A stretch of DNA of 64,000 nt from Nymphaea colorata (GCF_008831285.2 NC_045143.1:22510302-22574301), one strand, 5' to 3'. Positions 46,007 to 58,023 are shown, counted from the first letter of the stretch. Made by a program: numbers and translations. Notes: a model not told the origin generated them from the sequence alone.

Positions 46007-46021
46007 GTCTCTAACAGCAGC
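46007..46021. other. Two stacked target duplications and A LTR end
   Basis: GTCTC (46007-46011, right duplication of B), TAACA (46012-46016, last five bases of A), GCAGC (46017-46021, right duplication of A). Confidence 0.85.
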
Positions 46022-46088
46022 CTTGCCCCGCCCTCTATGGCTGCTTTCAGCCTTATTAGTGGCTGCTCGAGGCCAAGTCGAAGGCTGA
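46022..46088 (-). repeat. C1 5' LTR, displaced 67-bp end
   Basis: Continues the C1 5' LTR after the A insertion (CTTGCCCCGCCCTCTATGG on the plus strand). It should end CCCGTATCA, but LTR F begins after GGCTGA. Confidence 0.8.
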
Positions 46089-46089
46089 T

Positions 46090-46332
46090 GATACGAGCCA
46101 AAAATCCAGCCCGTTTGCAAGGGCTGAACCAAGGACCAAGCCGGGTCCGACTAGGCTCGTAAGGGTTGGACGTGAGTCCAGCAAGGCAGCTAGGCCAGCT
46201 ACAGAGGAAACTATACAGTTTGGAGTTCTTGCAATGGGCGGAGCTGGCGGAGCAACAACGGCCAAGCGTGGACAACAAAGGATTAAACCTCAAGGTGGCC
46301 TTGATCCGTTTTTAGGACTTTCCCAAACTTGA
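46090..46332 (+). other. LTR-embedded coding extension in LTR F
   Basis: Frame open from LTR base 2 for 80 codons without its own ATG at the start: RAEPRTKPGPTR near residue 13, then LAMGGAGGATTAKRG near residue 46, ending at TGA 46330-46332. Confidence 0.5.
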
Positions 46333-46515
46333 ATGGTCTAACCTATGGTCGAGTCCTAATCCGAGTTCGCACGAGGTAGTCTAGGTCGAACCTAGGCAAA
46401 AGGGGGTTGAGCCGGTCCGAGCTCAACCGTGCGCCCAAGCAAGTGGATCCGAATGATCCACTGACCATTTTATTTGGACGGATAGCGTCCCTTAGATCTG
46501 ATTTATTTGGATCCA

Positions 46516-46583
46516 TTTTTGGATCCCATTGAGTTCCGTTTTTGGATCCCATTGAGTTCCGTTTTTGGATCCATTTGTGTTCC
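46516..46583. repeat. 23-bp tandem repeat in LTR F
   Basis: Unit TTTTTGGATCCCATTGAGTT plus CCG at 46516 and 46539, and a partial third copy from 46562. It lies in the U3 part upstream of the TATA-like box. Confidence 0.9.
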
Positions 46584-48714
46584 TTTTTTTTGAGTTGATT
46601 CTTTAGTGAACCGGTTCGGAATGTGAACCGAGTTGAATAGGAAGTTATTTAAGACTTTGATTTCATGTAATCGGTATGCTTTTGAGAATAATGAAATGAA
46701 TTGATTTGTGTGGTGGGCGGATTGCCCTTTCTCTCTCTTGTTTTCCCCTTGGCTCACCCCTCTCCCGCGGTGGTCTCCCTTCTCTCCTTGGTGTCCCTCC
46801 TCACCCATGGCGCAGCCTCTTGTCTCCCACTCGTCCTCAAGGATTCTCCAAGCCCTAGCGTCATCCTACATGGCGTCCTCTTCATTCCAGCCCTCTAGGT
46901 GAAGGACGGCATCCCTTTCACCCATCTATCCAGCCGAAGGTCTCCTCTTCCCTACCTTAATTTCTGTTTTCTTCCTCTCCCCCTCGACCTAAGGAACACG
47001 GCCAAAGGAAAGCAACAAGCTCCGGCGCGCGGCGTCTCCAACGGACCACGAAGAATACCCCACGAGTATTTTCTTGAAGCACGGTGCCTTCCTTCTCAAA
47101 CACAAAGAAGGTTGTGAGGCTGTCTTCTTCCCGGGAAGGCTGCAGCAACTTGGGCGACCTGGTAGCAGCAGCAAAAGACATCAAAGTAGCGCAAGAGAAA
47201 AAGGTTAGTACGAAGAGAAAACAAGAATAGTTGGTGAGCAACACGTTGCTCGGTTTTAATATTGAGTTCGGCTAGAAGGTGGATATCATTCCCTCGGTGC
47301 ACACCCGAGAGATTGAGCTTTCATCCCACAGCTGAAATCAGAATTAAGCCCCTGCTTACGCGTCTCAAGAGCTCCTTGGAATTCTCAAGTTCTCTCCCTC
47401 ACGCTACGCGCGAAGGTCACTAACGAGCATCCTCAAAAGTGCTCTTTGGTTGCCTCCGTTTTTGAACAAAACGGATGCACAAATCCAGCAAGCAAAAAGG
47501 GCTTGCAAAGTGCATCAAAAGGCGTCAGAACAAAGAAAAGATTACAAAGAAGAAGACGCCCCATCAAGAGGAATCAAATAGTGAAAAACGAGCTTCATCC
47601 GGTTCATTAATCGCATGTTCTAGCCTCGGCCTGAATTCTGCAACTCCGGTGAACCTTCAAGTGATTCCGGCCGGATTTTGGTCAACTCCGGCATGATCCC
47701 AACTGCCCCTGATCGTGGAAAAGTCTAATCACAACTTAAGGGTATTCTGGTCTTTGTTTGGAGGAGCGCACTAGGGCATTCAACCCTAGCCGCCGGTGCT
47801 AGCTCGCACCTTCCTTGGCAGCCGGTTCCTCATTTGGTAAGTCAATCTCCTCGTTTCTCTTGTTTAATTCCATCCATTAGATGTGCAACGTGTCAAGCAT
47901 CCCCACAGCCTCCCATGTTGACCCAGCCACCTGTCCCCCTTAATTGATCTTGCCCCAGCCGAAAGTATCTACCTTAGTCCATTGAATTCCATCAAATCCG
48001 GTAGATCCCCTTCCCTCGTAATCACTTACCGTTCTTGTTGCCAACCTTTTAGTCAACCGAGTCCAGCCTTTAATCTTCACCATTGGTGTCGCCACGTGTC
48101 GTCATCCCAGCCTGCAGCTCCTGCCACCTCACCAGCTGGCCCCTCCTCCCTTGACGAGCAGCTGGCCCCACACGGTTTCATCTTTCCCCTCGTCTAAATC
48201 CTTCACCGATTTCCTTGAATCTTCACTCGTATTTCCATTTGGGTAAAACGTTGTGAAGACGCCACCTCCTGCTCCCCCTAATCAGGTCCCTAACATCACG
48301 CCAGCCCAGTCCCTCTCCATCTGCCACCTCTACAGCCAGCCCTTGCCCCTGGCCCCAACACGAGATCCCCTCCTCCATCGTCAAACCCTTGCCGATTTCG
48401 TAGAGGCCTTCACGCGTTTTCCAATTTGGAGTGAAGTCTAAGAAATCGCCACCTCATCCTTGCCCAAATCCCTTCCTTCTCTTTACACTAGTCGACCCTT
48501 TTCGTCCTCACCTTAGCCCCTTTCCACCTCATGCTTCCTAAGTTTGACCCCACCTAAACCGAGCCAGCTCCCTTCTCCCATGTCGCCCACCATTTCTTTG
48601 TAGACCCCACAAATTCCACTTGTCGTCCTTAGAGCCCACCCTCATCTTGCTTCTCCTTTCTCGTTTCCTTTATCCCACCGTCCCTAGAAACTCTCTCGCA
48701 TGAAGTCTTAAGTG

Positions 48715-50932
48715 AATTTTCGGAGCATCATACTCTCTCTCTCTCTATCGTCTCTCTCGCTCGCCCTTGCCTCTCTCGCGTGTCGTCTTCTTCCTCTCCT
48801 CAAAAACTTCTTGGCACCGGCTGAGAAGATCGTCCTCTCCGTGGTGATCGACGGGTCATCATGAAGAAGAAAGTCGTGGTGCGTTGTTCTCCTTCGTCTC
48901 GCTCTTCAGCTCTATCCCGAACTCGCGCCCCACGATCTCAACGGTAGGAGTCCCGAGTGCTCTTCCTAGGTGTTCGGTTCTCCTTCCCCGCAAGCTCCCC
49001 AAGAGCAACGATCGCGCAGCAAGGTGTAGCCTACCCAAAACAGACGGTAGACCTGAGGCCGGTGTGATCTTCGACTCCCCATCTATGTTGTTGAAGAAGA
49101 TTGTTGGCGTCGGCTCAAGCCGACGAAGAAACACGATCTTCGGATTCCTAGCCGTGAAAAGGCAAGTACCCCTACCGTGGTTTAGTTTTTGGGTTAGATT
49201 AGTAGAGGATTAGCTTTCGTTTTCAGCCCTACGGTCTAGGTGGATTCCTCGGCAATACTGAGAGATTCGTCAAGACTACCGGCTGGAAATCTTGTCTTCT
49301 TCCTCGGGTCTTCCCTCTTGCTTGGCCAAACGGAGATCGGGCTTGTCCACGAGTTGGGCATCCGTTTTCGTATCCAAAAGGGAGATCAGTCTGTAGACAA
49401 GTTCTCAGATTGATCCTCTGGAGCTGTCGGTCCAGCCAGTCCAAACGACGTCCATAGCTCATCCCGGGTGGTTCTGGTTCAAAAACAATAACCAGCAATC
49501 GTCCGTGGTCAAGAGCACCTTTGCATTTTCCCGCGTGCAAACTTGTTGTGATAGGAGTGGATTAACGGCCGGAATCACCCATTTCTGTCATCGGAAACCT
49601 CCCTCCGTGTGAGCCAAGTCATCGGATCCATATTCCCGGATTACCCCTGCTTTGGGTTGATATATTTAGTTGTATTAAGCTATCGCCTAGGGTATTTCTG
49701 TCCAAGTCCTCATCGGCGTTAAGGGCAAGTCCCTCAGCCGCCGGCTTCTTCCTCCTTCTTGCCTTAGCCGTTTTCTCCATATCGACTAGGGCAAGGCACA
49801 AGTTATCTTCCCCTCATGTCATCCGTCGGTGTGGCCACGTGTCACGCATCTAGCTCACTAGCCAGACCGTGTGATCCTCCTTGCCATACTCGGCTTTCCC
49901 TAACGGGCGTGCCAAGGTCCCCATTTGGTAACCGCTGCCCGTTAGTCCCCTTCCTCGTCACCTTGTCATTAATTCCTCCACGCGTAATCCCGCTCGGGCG
50001 TTACCTTATCTAGTGGTGTCGCTCGTTGGGAAGCCGCGTGAAACCGTCGTCAGTTTTGGTAAGTTCCGTCTTCGCGCGTCCCACTTGCCATAGCGGGAGC
50101 CGCTCGTCGCTTGGACTACTTTCTATAACCGGCGTCGTCCCCATCCTCTCAGCGTTGTCCTTAGCGCCAGTCCCACCTTCCATTTCTGTAACGCACGGAT
50201 CCTTAACAGCCGCGTTATGACTCTTACCTAACCAGGCGCAGCCACCGCGCGCCTTAGCCTCACCTCCCTCTTTTCTTATCGGTAACACATCATTCATTGT
50301 TATCGGCATTATCCATCCGTCTACCGCGTCATTACCTTCCATAACGACAGCGAGGGCAACGGTGCTACTCATAAGTACCGTCGATCTTCCCCAACCGTTA
50401 CTTGCCTTTCTCGTCACCCTTCGGCCCAGTCGTGTCCAAGGTAACGGCCAGCGCATTTACCCCTTCTTGCCGTTATCCTTAACCTCCCTTCCTTAACCGT
50501 CGGTCGTTTGACTTTCACAAGGTCAATCCGCAGCGGTTAAGTCTACCTAGAGTCAACGGTCTTGACCCATCTCGGACCGTTCCTAGTCGTCCTAACCCAG
50601 TCAACCCTGTCCAGTCAAACCTAACCCCAGGTCCTGTGCTTCGACCCAAGTGTGTCCCTCGGTCCAGGATCCTTAACCTCCCTTCCCGATCGAGTACAGT
50701 TTTGCCGAGTCGAACTTTAGCCTCACTTGAGTCCGAGTCCAGCCCTGTAGAGTTGAACCTTAACCTCACTTGAGTCTGAGTCAGTCTGCCGTAGTCGCGT
50801 CCCTTGGTGTCGTCAGACGTCAACTGAGTCCAGCGGCCAGGCGGGCCGCCAAGCGCCAACCTTCGTCGCCAACGCTCGGCCAGGCGGGCCAAGCCACGCA
50901 GCATCTTGCCTCGCAGTGCTGTTCGAGCCCGC
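48715..50932 (+). repeat. LTR fragment G: diverged A-type LTR, both ends missing
   Basis: Matches element A LTR from about its base 509 to about base 2713: CT-rich start region, GAGTTGGGC block, GCCACGTGTCACGCATCTAG block, and hairpins GCGGCC/GGCCGC (50832) and GCTCGGCC/GGCCAAGC (50873). Clearly more diverged than the A copies. Its left end is fused to LTR F, its right end to the second duplication copy. Confidence 0.7.
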
Positions 50933-51473
50933 GACTCACCACCCCCGACCCAGTTCGACAAGACTGTCGAACCGGGTGTTTGGTCGGCCATCTCCCACGC
51001 GAGCCGTGGGAGGCCGTTGGCTCTTCTTCCTCCTTTAAGAGGGGAAGGCAGCCACTGTTGATCTCTTATGCTTTGAAGAAGAATCCCAAGAGGGTCATCC
51101 CTAGACGAGCATTCCCAGAAGGTCGCCGGACGCCATTCCCGGCGGCAGCCCCCTTGGATTTCGACTCATTCATCAATGAAATCGAGGGTCTGTGCTTCCC
51201 CTTCTTCCTCTCACTGTGACTGTGCTTCCAGACTCACCCAAGCTTCCATGGCTGCTCTCGTCGAGTTCTCCTCCGCCTGAAGCCCATTCCGCGTTGGGGA
51301 GACTCCACCGATCGCTGCCCACGCCTTCCGCCGTTTCCATTCGATCAACCGACGCCCAAATCACCCACGATTCCCACCGTTCACCTCCCTGTCTCTGCGC
51401 AACCTCCCTGCTCACCATCGTCCCCTCCCAGCCGGTTACTGTTCCATTGGGTTTCTCCCCCACCGAGCGTGAA
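50933..51473 (+). repeat. Element E LTR end, second copy
   Basis: Copy of 19650-20189 with scattered differences, ending GTGAA before C2 where the first copy has GTGAT. Confidence 0.75.
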
Positions 51474-54400
51474 TGGTAGGGTCTGCCCGTGGCCGACCAA
51501 AGTCCTAAGCCGACGGCCGTGCCTACCCCCAAGATCACCCTGACCAACCTGAAGATTTTCCTAGGACGAATCAAATGCAGAGACACTACCCAGTCGGACA
51601 GGAACCCCAACTTAAAACCCAAATAGGAAAAGGAATACAAGTAAAGGCTATCTCAAACCCAAAAGCCAAACCTACTACAAAGAACTAAAAACTGTGAGGC
51701 TAGTACAATGCGGAAGCGATACAACGCAAAATCACTCACAACTCACTCAAACAAACCATCAAACCAAACCTAATCGAATCAAACCACACCCACCAGTAGG
51801 AGGCTAGGTTGGCTAGAGGGCGTGTCTTCGGCTTGGAGCCTCCGAAGTACCTCTTCGCACAACGATGGCCGTAGCCGGGCTGAAAGCAAATACGAAAGCA
51901 AATACTACCACCCACGAATCTATAGGGGGGTCAGAAGGTACCGGCCAAGGCTTGCTTGGCGTATGAAACCCTGAAACCACGAGAGGAGATTCCACCCTCG
52001 GGTATCGCAGCTACAGGGCAGAGATCTCCTGGTCCAAGCGTCGGATGTAGCTAAGGCAACCACGGCTGCAAACTGGCTGGAACGTGTAGGGGATCGGCTG
52101 CCACAAGGAAGAAGGCGGCCTAGTCGCTGTCCAAGGGCAGGGACTGTCAGGCCGCGGGTAGCAGGCAGAACGTGGCTGCTGTCACGGGCTGCAAGGAGAC
52201 CACAAACGCCGGCAGCAAAGGCAGACGAGGCGGCCCTCCTGGCCGAGCACGAAAGGGAGCTGGACGACGGGCGCGGTCAGCCTGGCCACGCGCTGGACTG
52301 GTGAGGCGCACAAGGCCAGCAGCAAAGGGGTGGGGGCTGCTGGCTGGGATCCACCGGCCACTAGAAATCCAAGGCTGTGATAGTGTTCACGGGCTGCCTT
52401 GGGGACTAAGGCTGTGGCTGCCTAGGTGGTGGACCAAGGTGGGCTCGGGCAATCTAAGCTGGGCTTAGGCTAGGTGGGTCAACTATTGACTAGGCTTGAA
52501 TTGGGCTGAGAATTGGACACGAGGTAGGTTAGGTGAGCTAGGTTCAAGGGTCCAAGTCTAGGTTCAAACAAATGTGGGCTCGTGGGTCAAAAGTCAACTC
52601 CTATAATGTAGGTAGGGTAGGTTTATAGGCATCTAAGCTAGAAAATGGAAATGGGAAATGAAGGGGGACTAGGGTAAAACGGATGAGAGGAATGAGGCTG
52701 AGGTTTAGGAGGAGATCCCAAGGTTGGATCGGCCTCCTAGATTGTAGGGTGAGGTGGTGGTGAGGTGGAGGCTATCTTCCTCAAGTATAGGAAGGGAGGC
52801 TGAGGTGTCGCCAACAAATGTGGGCAACTGGCTGAGGTGGGTCTCTAGGACGTGGAGCTTGGGACAAGTGGCGGCTAGATGAGGCTGACTTCCTACGATG
52901 TTGGGGAATATCCTAGCTAGAAGATATCGGATTCCCCAATAGAGAATCAAATCGACGAGGTGGGGATTTGGGGGTCCACCAAATGTGTATCACTACTCAC
53001 TCGATTCCTAGGATTTCTCTAGGTCTCCCGATGCTTGCCACGCAGACTAAGCGAAGGGTGGAGACGGCGAAGGGCCCAAGAGCAGATCCACTTACCTCAA
53101 TTGTAGGGACGAAGGCTGGATTCTCCAAATGCACCGGCGGCTAGGTGGCGTCGCCTAGGAGCTCCTCCACATTTCACACGGTTTCACCCCAAATGACGTC
53201 GAGAACTTTGGAGATATTCTAGGGCAGCTCGAGTTCAGCTGTGGGACGTGGCCTGATATCCCAAATGTTCGTCGGAAGTACCAAGGAAGTGCCGGAATGC
53301 TAGCAGTGGTGGCCGGAGTCTACAAGTTCCGGCCGATCCCTAAAACGAACCGAAATAGTCCTAGCTTGCCGTTTTCATCTCATTTTTTGGGAGTTTTCAT
53401 TTCTTTTTTCTTTCTTTTTCTCGCCTCTTTTTCTTTATTTCTTTTTCTCTTTTTCTTTTCTGTTTTTCAAGGCAAGAGGACAAGCTAAACTAGAATATAG
53501 AATACCGGCCAAATGACTCCAATCAATCGGAAAAATGAAACTCAATCAAAGAACTAGCACGAGTGATCCAAGGGGGTCCCTTGTGACTCGTAAGAATAGG
53601 TTTGGGGGAAGCTTCCACCGGAGATTAAGGCTGCTTTTCACGGCTGGAACCGAGAAATTCAGACCCTCTCGTGGTGAAATCTCAACTCAAATCTACCCAA
53701 CGAAGTTACACAATTTCACTCCAAGGTGACGTCGTACTAACCTCAATTTTTGAAAGCAAAGGTCGATCACTCCAATACGTCGAGTTGCCTAGGTGTAAGG
53801 AGTCTTCACGGTGTGGGAGTGTCGGCTGCACTAGTTCGTTGCTGATCACTTGGGGTAAAACCGTGGACTTGTGGAGAGCTCTTCACGCCGGAGCAAGAGG
53901 AGGACTTCAAGCTGTCGTTTCCTTGGGTGAGTGGATGAGAAGAGAGAAGAGATCTAGGCATAGATAGAAGAAAAACCCGCTGGATTTGAGAGTGCCTTAC
54001 AGAAATTCGCCATGGAAGGACAGATTTCTCAAGGTGCTTTCACGAGAAAGGAGAAGACAAGAAGCGCGGGGTAGAGAGTGCGCAAAGGGAGAGGAGAGAG
54101 CCGTGAGGAGAGAGAGCGAGAGTGAACAAATGAATTCCAATTCTAATTCTTGACTGCGAAATCAAATGTGTACAAAATATTTATAGTCTGAACTAAGAAA
54201 AACGGATCTAACACTTGATCCGGATTAGAACTTGATCAAAATAACTCAAGCAAATGGCGCACTCCAAATCCAAAGCAAAAACGCACAAAAGCAAACTCGA
54301 GACTTAGAGTCTCATCCCTAAAACCGGTCCTCCTCTAGCCCGCGCGTGCTTGTGCTTGACTTGGACCTCGAATTGCCTAGGGTCACCCTAGACTGACCCT

Positions 54401-54726
54401 AAGTGACCGGGTTTTAACCACGACCTGGGCTGGACCTGACCTGGACCGGACTAGACCCACCGCCCTGGTCTTCAAGAGCCTCGCTTAGAGTCGTTGCACT
54501 TCCTCCCGCTCCTCCCTCTGCTTCAGCTCTAAGCTTGTCTGTGAACCCATCATCGGTCTGACCTTGCTGCTCTACGCCTCCCACTCCTCCCTCTTGACCC
54601 GTGCTTGGGTCAACTCGGCCTTGTTGGGCCCCGACTGTATAAAGGGCAGCCTTGCCCCGCCCTCTATGGCTGCTTTCAGCCTTATTAGTGGCTGCTCTAG
54701 GCCAAGTCGAAGGCTGACCCGTATTA
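51474..54726 (-). repeat. C2 3' LTR
   Basis: 3253 bases, sharing with the C1 3' LTR the long pyrimidine tract (53395-53470) and the TAATACGGG start, features not in the 5' LTRs. Confidence 0.8.
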
Positions 54727-54941
54727 GATCCACCCTCCTGAAATGGAGCTTGTCCCCAAGCTCTTAACAAAGATTTCTTTTGGTGAGCTTGTTCGCAGCC
54801 ACTCTCTTCTTTCCACTTCCTCTTTGGTCCATAGTCTCTAGGTAGCACCTCTAAAGAGTTTCTCAGGTAGAGGAAATACCTTCTCGGGCCTCTAGAGTAG
54901 ACCTTGGTAATCGCCCGAGTAATTCTATCTTTTTGTTCCAT
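54414..54941 (-). CDS. C2 pol-tail-like ORF that runs into the LTR
   Basis: Same 175-codon frame as 23123-23650, again starting with the ATG right after an in-frame TGA (54942-54944). Few residue changes (VGAQQGR for VEAQQGR, LSEAL for LSETL). Both Gly-rich words and AESSHRGR are kept. Confidence 0.5.
   Translation of the reverse strand: MEQKDRITRAITKVYSRGPRRYFLYLRNSLEVLPRDYGPKRKWKEESGCEQAHQKKSLLRAWGQAPFQEGGSNTGQPSTWPRAATNKAESSHRGRGKAALYTVGAQQGRVDPSTGQEGGVGGVEQQGQTDDGFTDKLRAEAEGGAGGSATTLSEALEDQGGGSSPVQVRSSPGRG
54727..54738 (-). other. C2 polypurine tract
   Basis: Same GGAGGGTGGATC as C1. Confidence 0.7.
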
Positions 54942-57232
54942 TCATCTGAGTTGAGATTGTCCTGGACCATAGTCGCGGGGTAGTTGCCCGATGTAAATAC
55001 TATGCTGCCCTTGCAGCTGTTTGCTCATTTCTGTACCCTCAAACTGTGGGGTGACCTTGCCACGATCGTGGGCTTGCCACAGTCTGCGGCCTGTTCGTGG
55101 AGCTTGTTGCTCCACCATGCTTAGTGCTCGTTCTTTATCCTTTGCTATAGCCCGATGTGCCTTCACTGTGCTTCTTCTTTCAGAGTCTTCGGCTAAGGGT
55201 GACTCTGTCATGCATGTTCCAAGTGGGCTGAAAGGACTCCACAACTCTCGGCTGCAGTTTGGAGAGTCTGGAAACTGATAAGCTCTCCACCGCTCTGGGT
55301 AAAGCTTTTCAATGTAGTGTCCCAGAGTTGATTTACTGAACGGATGGTGGCCACCCTCCTTAGGATGCATCTGACGCTGTGGAGATACTAAGGTGGCCCG
55401 TGAGTACCCTTCGAATTCGTATGGTTTTGATTGTGCACTAAGGGTTACTCGATCTACCTTGTTGAAGTGGTGTTTCCCTGGGTTGATGTTCGGGTAGATG
55501 CCCATTTTGTTAAGGTGGTCCTCCGAGCTGCTCATGTTATCACTTTCTGACTCGGGGAGGATTGCATCTGAGGTAGCCAAGATTTCATCTTCTAACAATT
55601 CCCGGATAGTGGGTGGCTTAGTTCTTTGCCCGAGTCCGGGTTTGTTAGGGCCCTTCTTTTGCCTCTGATAAGTGGTGACTTCTTCAGGCTTTGTTCGGGT
55701 CAACCCACAAGCTTGGCCCTCTTGTGGTTGTCGTGGAATTTCACTTGCTATTACTTGGGTCGCCCAATGTTGGAGCTTCATTCGTGCCTTTGTACAGGGA
55801 GGTTTTGAGAGATTCAAATTCGTACCACCCTCCTTAGGTTCTATCTTATCTTGGATAGGAAGAGGAGGTGGTCGCATACTCTCTTCCTCGGTGGGATGCC
55901 CTACTTCTTCCATCTCCATGGGGCATCTCCGGAGTTGGATCCTACGCTTTCATTATCGAGGGGCCTTTTTCCATCTAGAATGAGTTCTTCCTGTAATTGG
56001 TACCTGATTAATTCCACTGCATCATTCGGATGTATGTGCTCAAGGGGTTCAAGCTCATAAAGTTCTTCCTTTTTTCCCATGGGTGGAGCTTGACACATTA
56101 AAGACTCATCCTGTTTTTGGCCTGGTGCAGATGTAGAACTGGATTCCTGCCTTACACTCTTAAGTTCATCTTCTTGTGGTACCAACTGGATCACACTAGG
56201 TGAGGGTTCCTCACTTAGATCGAAATCCTGACATATGCGATCAATTTCATCCAAAATTTTCTGGGTAGTCCATGATGCTATTGACTCATCGTCCTTGGCA
56301 TGGTGCCTCGTCTTACCAAGAGGTAATGTGTCTAGATTGTCTTTTCCTTCACACCCCTTTGATAGAACCTGACACATTGCTTCATCATCCACTTTGGGCT
56401 CTGTAGTGCCCACTTTCTCAACCTTTTCCTCTACTGGTTTTTCATTTTCAGAATTTGGTTCTACCGTTTTTAAAGACTGTGTGGTTTCTCCTTTCATGCA
56501 GGACGTGTCCTTTTGGTGGGGCTTAGTTTGATTAGGCGGTTTGGTTGCATGTAGCTGCCTATACGTCCTTGTATTGCCTGTTCTTCTCGGTGACGGAGCA
56601 GCGTTGGTCTTTAGCTGATCATTGCCCTTCACCTTCTTGACAGAAGTTAAGGATCGAGGAATCCTTAGTAGCCCTTTCCCATTGGATGCTGCTCGTGGTG
56701 TGCTAAAAGTGACGTTCTTTTGGTTACACGACTGAGATTCCTCACCATTGGAAAATTTCGCACTGTTCTCATTATCAGACCCTGATGAGGTTTCATTGTC
56801 ACTTCCATTGCTCGCCGCCCCAAAATTCTTTTTCTGCTTTGGGACATATTGGCAGAATTCCGTTTCCAACACCAAACACGTTTTCATGTTTCCCACATAT
56901 AAAGTTTCTCCTGGAGAGATTGTCTTTCTTTGGAATGGTTTAACCTTGGTTCCTGCCGCAATGAGTCTGCCCGTTCGTGTATCATTGGTGACCCAAGTCG
57001 TGCGGGTATCCTTATTCACGCCCAATATAAAATGGTATTCTTCGACACTCGGGTGTTGAATAACCAAATCACAGTAGGGTGAACTACCAGCCTTGATGAA
57101 AATATGTCTTGGTCCTTGGTTCCAATTCTCCCATCGAACTAACCAAATTCTCCCTGTATACTTTCCATTCTCATAGGTGCTTAGAAACATGTCCATCTTG
57201 GATCCTTCCAGACGGGCACCTTTATCCGTCAT
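54942..57232 (-). pseudogene. C2 long FHA-like ORF with one frameshift
   Basis: Same protein as C1 from the ATG at 57232, with the FHA-like domain at residues about 20-125 kept (SSPYCDLVIQHPSVEEYHF unchanged). A one-base loss in a run of G at about 55918-55923 (four G where C1 has five) shifts the frame after about residue 436. The rest reads on in the other frame from 55919 to TGA at 54942-54944, without the nonsense codon that C1 has at 24014. The lesions of the two copies are thus different. Confidence 0.65.
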
Positions 57233-58023
57233 CTACTCCTACCAAACCAAACTACGAAAGCAATTCCTACTTTCAAAGCAACTCTACGCTACTGCTGAAA
57301 TAAAGCACACGGCCATACTATCAACACTGCTATATATATAAAAACCAACTATCGTAGCGAAAATACACTGTGAACTGCCCAATTGCTCTCGGGTTCCTCA
57401 GTCACACTACTGCCCTGTGTGTGCTAAGGGAGGAGGAACTAGTCCTGCCTGTCTCCGCGCCTGCCTGGCGCCTCGGTGGTTAACTCTCACTCTCAGCCGG
57501 GCCCAAAATTAGGACCTAAACTGTCGCGTCCGCCTGACGCCTCGACAGCGCACCTCGAGCTTAAGCACCCTTGGCTGTGCGGTGTGCACAAACCACAGTC
57601 TAGACTGTTTTCAGGACAGTCAAAAGTCTACGCACAGAAACACCCAACGGTGGAATTTTGGCTTCAAATTTGGTCAGCACTGAGTTAGGATAGTTATCTG
57701 ACTACCCCCAAAATTTCAGCTCAATTTAACCTCTGGAAGCTTCTGAAACTTTGAGTTCTTCCCGGCGGACTGTCACACGGACCGGTTCTGTCTGCCAGCT
57801 TAATTCGCCATTAACGTGTTAAAAACGACCAGTTCTGGGCCGAATCTCGTCTGGTGGTTCAAAAAACTTTTGTAGAGGATTTAATTACGAAGCTCTCCAC
57901 CAATTTTGAGGCAATTCTGACTTCGTTTGCCCCTGGAAACACTGTTATACTGCGGCTGGCTGTCACAGTCCAGAAAACCGAAAACTGCTACTAAAACAGA
58001 AATCCAATGTTGCTCTCCAAGGC
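57233..58023 (-). other. C2 5' leader
   Basis: Copy of the C1 leader, no gene, with the same hairpin pair. Confidence 0.6.

Larger units (their letters stand above)
29959..46016 (+). mobile_element. Element A: Ty3/gypsy chromovirus retrotransposon with ~3.5-kb LTRs
   Basis: 5' LTR 29959-33502, primer-binding site, one gag-pol frame, polypurine tract, 3' LTR 38882-42438 plus its last five bases at 46012-46016 after the insertion of solo LTR B. Flanked by the 5-bp duplication GCAGC. The LTRs differ at about 11 of 560 sampled bases, so insertion is recent. All protein domains are present but two TAG codons interrupt pol. The domain order with integrase before a C-terminal chromodomain puts it among chromoviruses; the very long LTRs suggest the Tekay/Del side, which I infer rather than show. 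Confidence 0.9.
20190..46088 (-). mobile_element. Element C1: non-autonomous LTR retrotransposon with FHA-like ORF, interrupted by A
   Basis: Minus-strand element: 3' LTR 20190-23435, internal 23436-26749, 5' LTR 26750-29958 continued at 46022-46088 after the A insertion. It has a polypurine tract, a tRNA-iMet-type primer-binding site and one long frame, but no gag, protease, reverse transcriptase, RNase H or integrase. It must have been mobilised by another element. The LTR pair differs at about 6 of 370 sampled bases, so it is young. The last ~9 bases of the 5' LTR are cut off by LTR F. Confidence 0.8.
46089..48714 (+). repeat. LTR F: chromovirus-type LTR, 3' truncated
   Basis: Starts TGATACGAGCC about nine bases short of the C1 LTR end. 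It has the standard layout of this LTR group: coding extension, a TATTTAAG box near 46648, CT-rich start region near 46725, and C/T-rich downstream part. It breaks off near 48714 into LTR fragment G. No CA end is found. The open frames inside are LTR sequence. Confidence 0.55.
19650..50932 (+). repeat. Segmental duplication, first copy (~31.28 kb unit)
   Basis: The sequence from 19650 on reappears from 50933 on, with the same order and orientation of nested elements: E LTR end, C 3' LTR, C internal, C 5' LTR and an A-type LTR at the same target site. The offset is 31284 at the left end and 31289 at the A insertion. A hand-counted 568-base part of the C ORF shows 12 differences, about 2%. The unit's right end at 50932 lies inside LTR fragment G. 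Confidence 0.75.

Noticed and set aside
38882-46016. A single 7.1-kb 3' LTR for element A
   Set aside because: Target duplications GTCTC and GCAGC show a 3.57-kb solo LTR nested in a normal 3.56-kb LTR.
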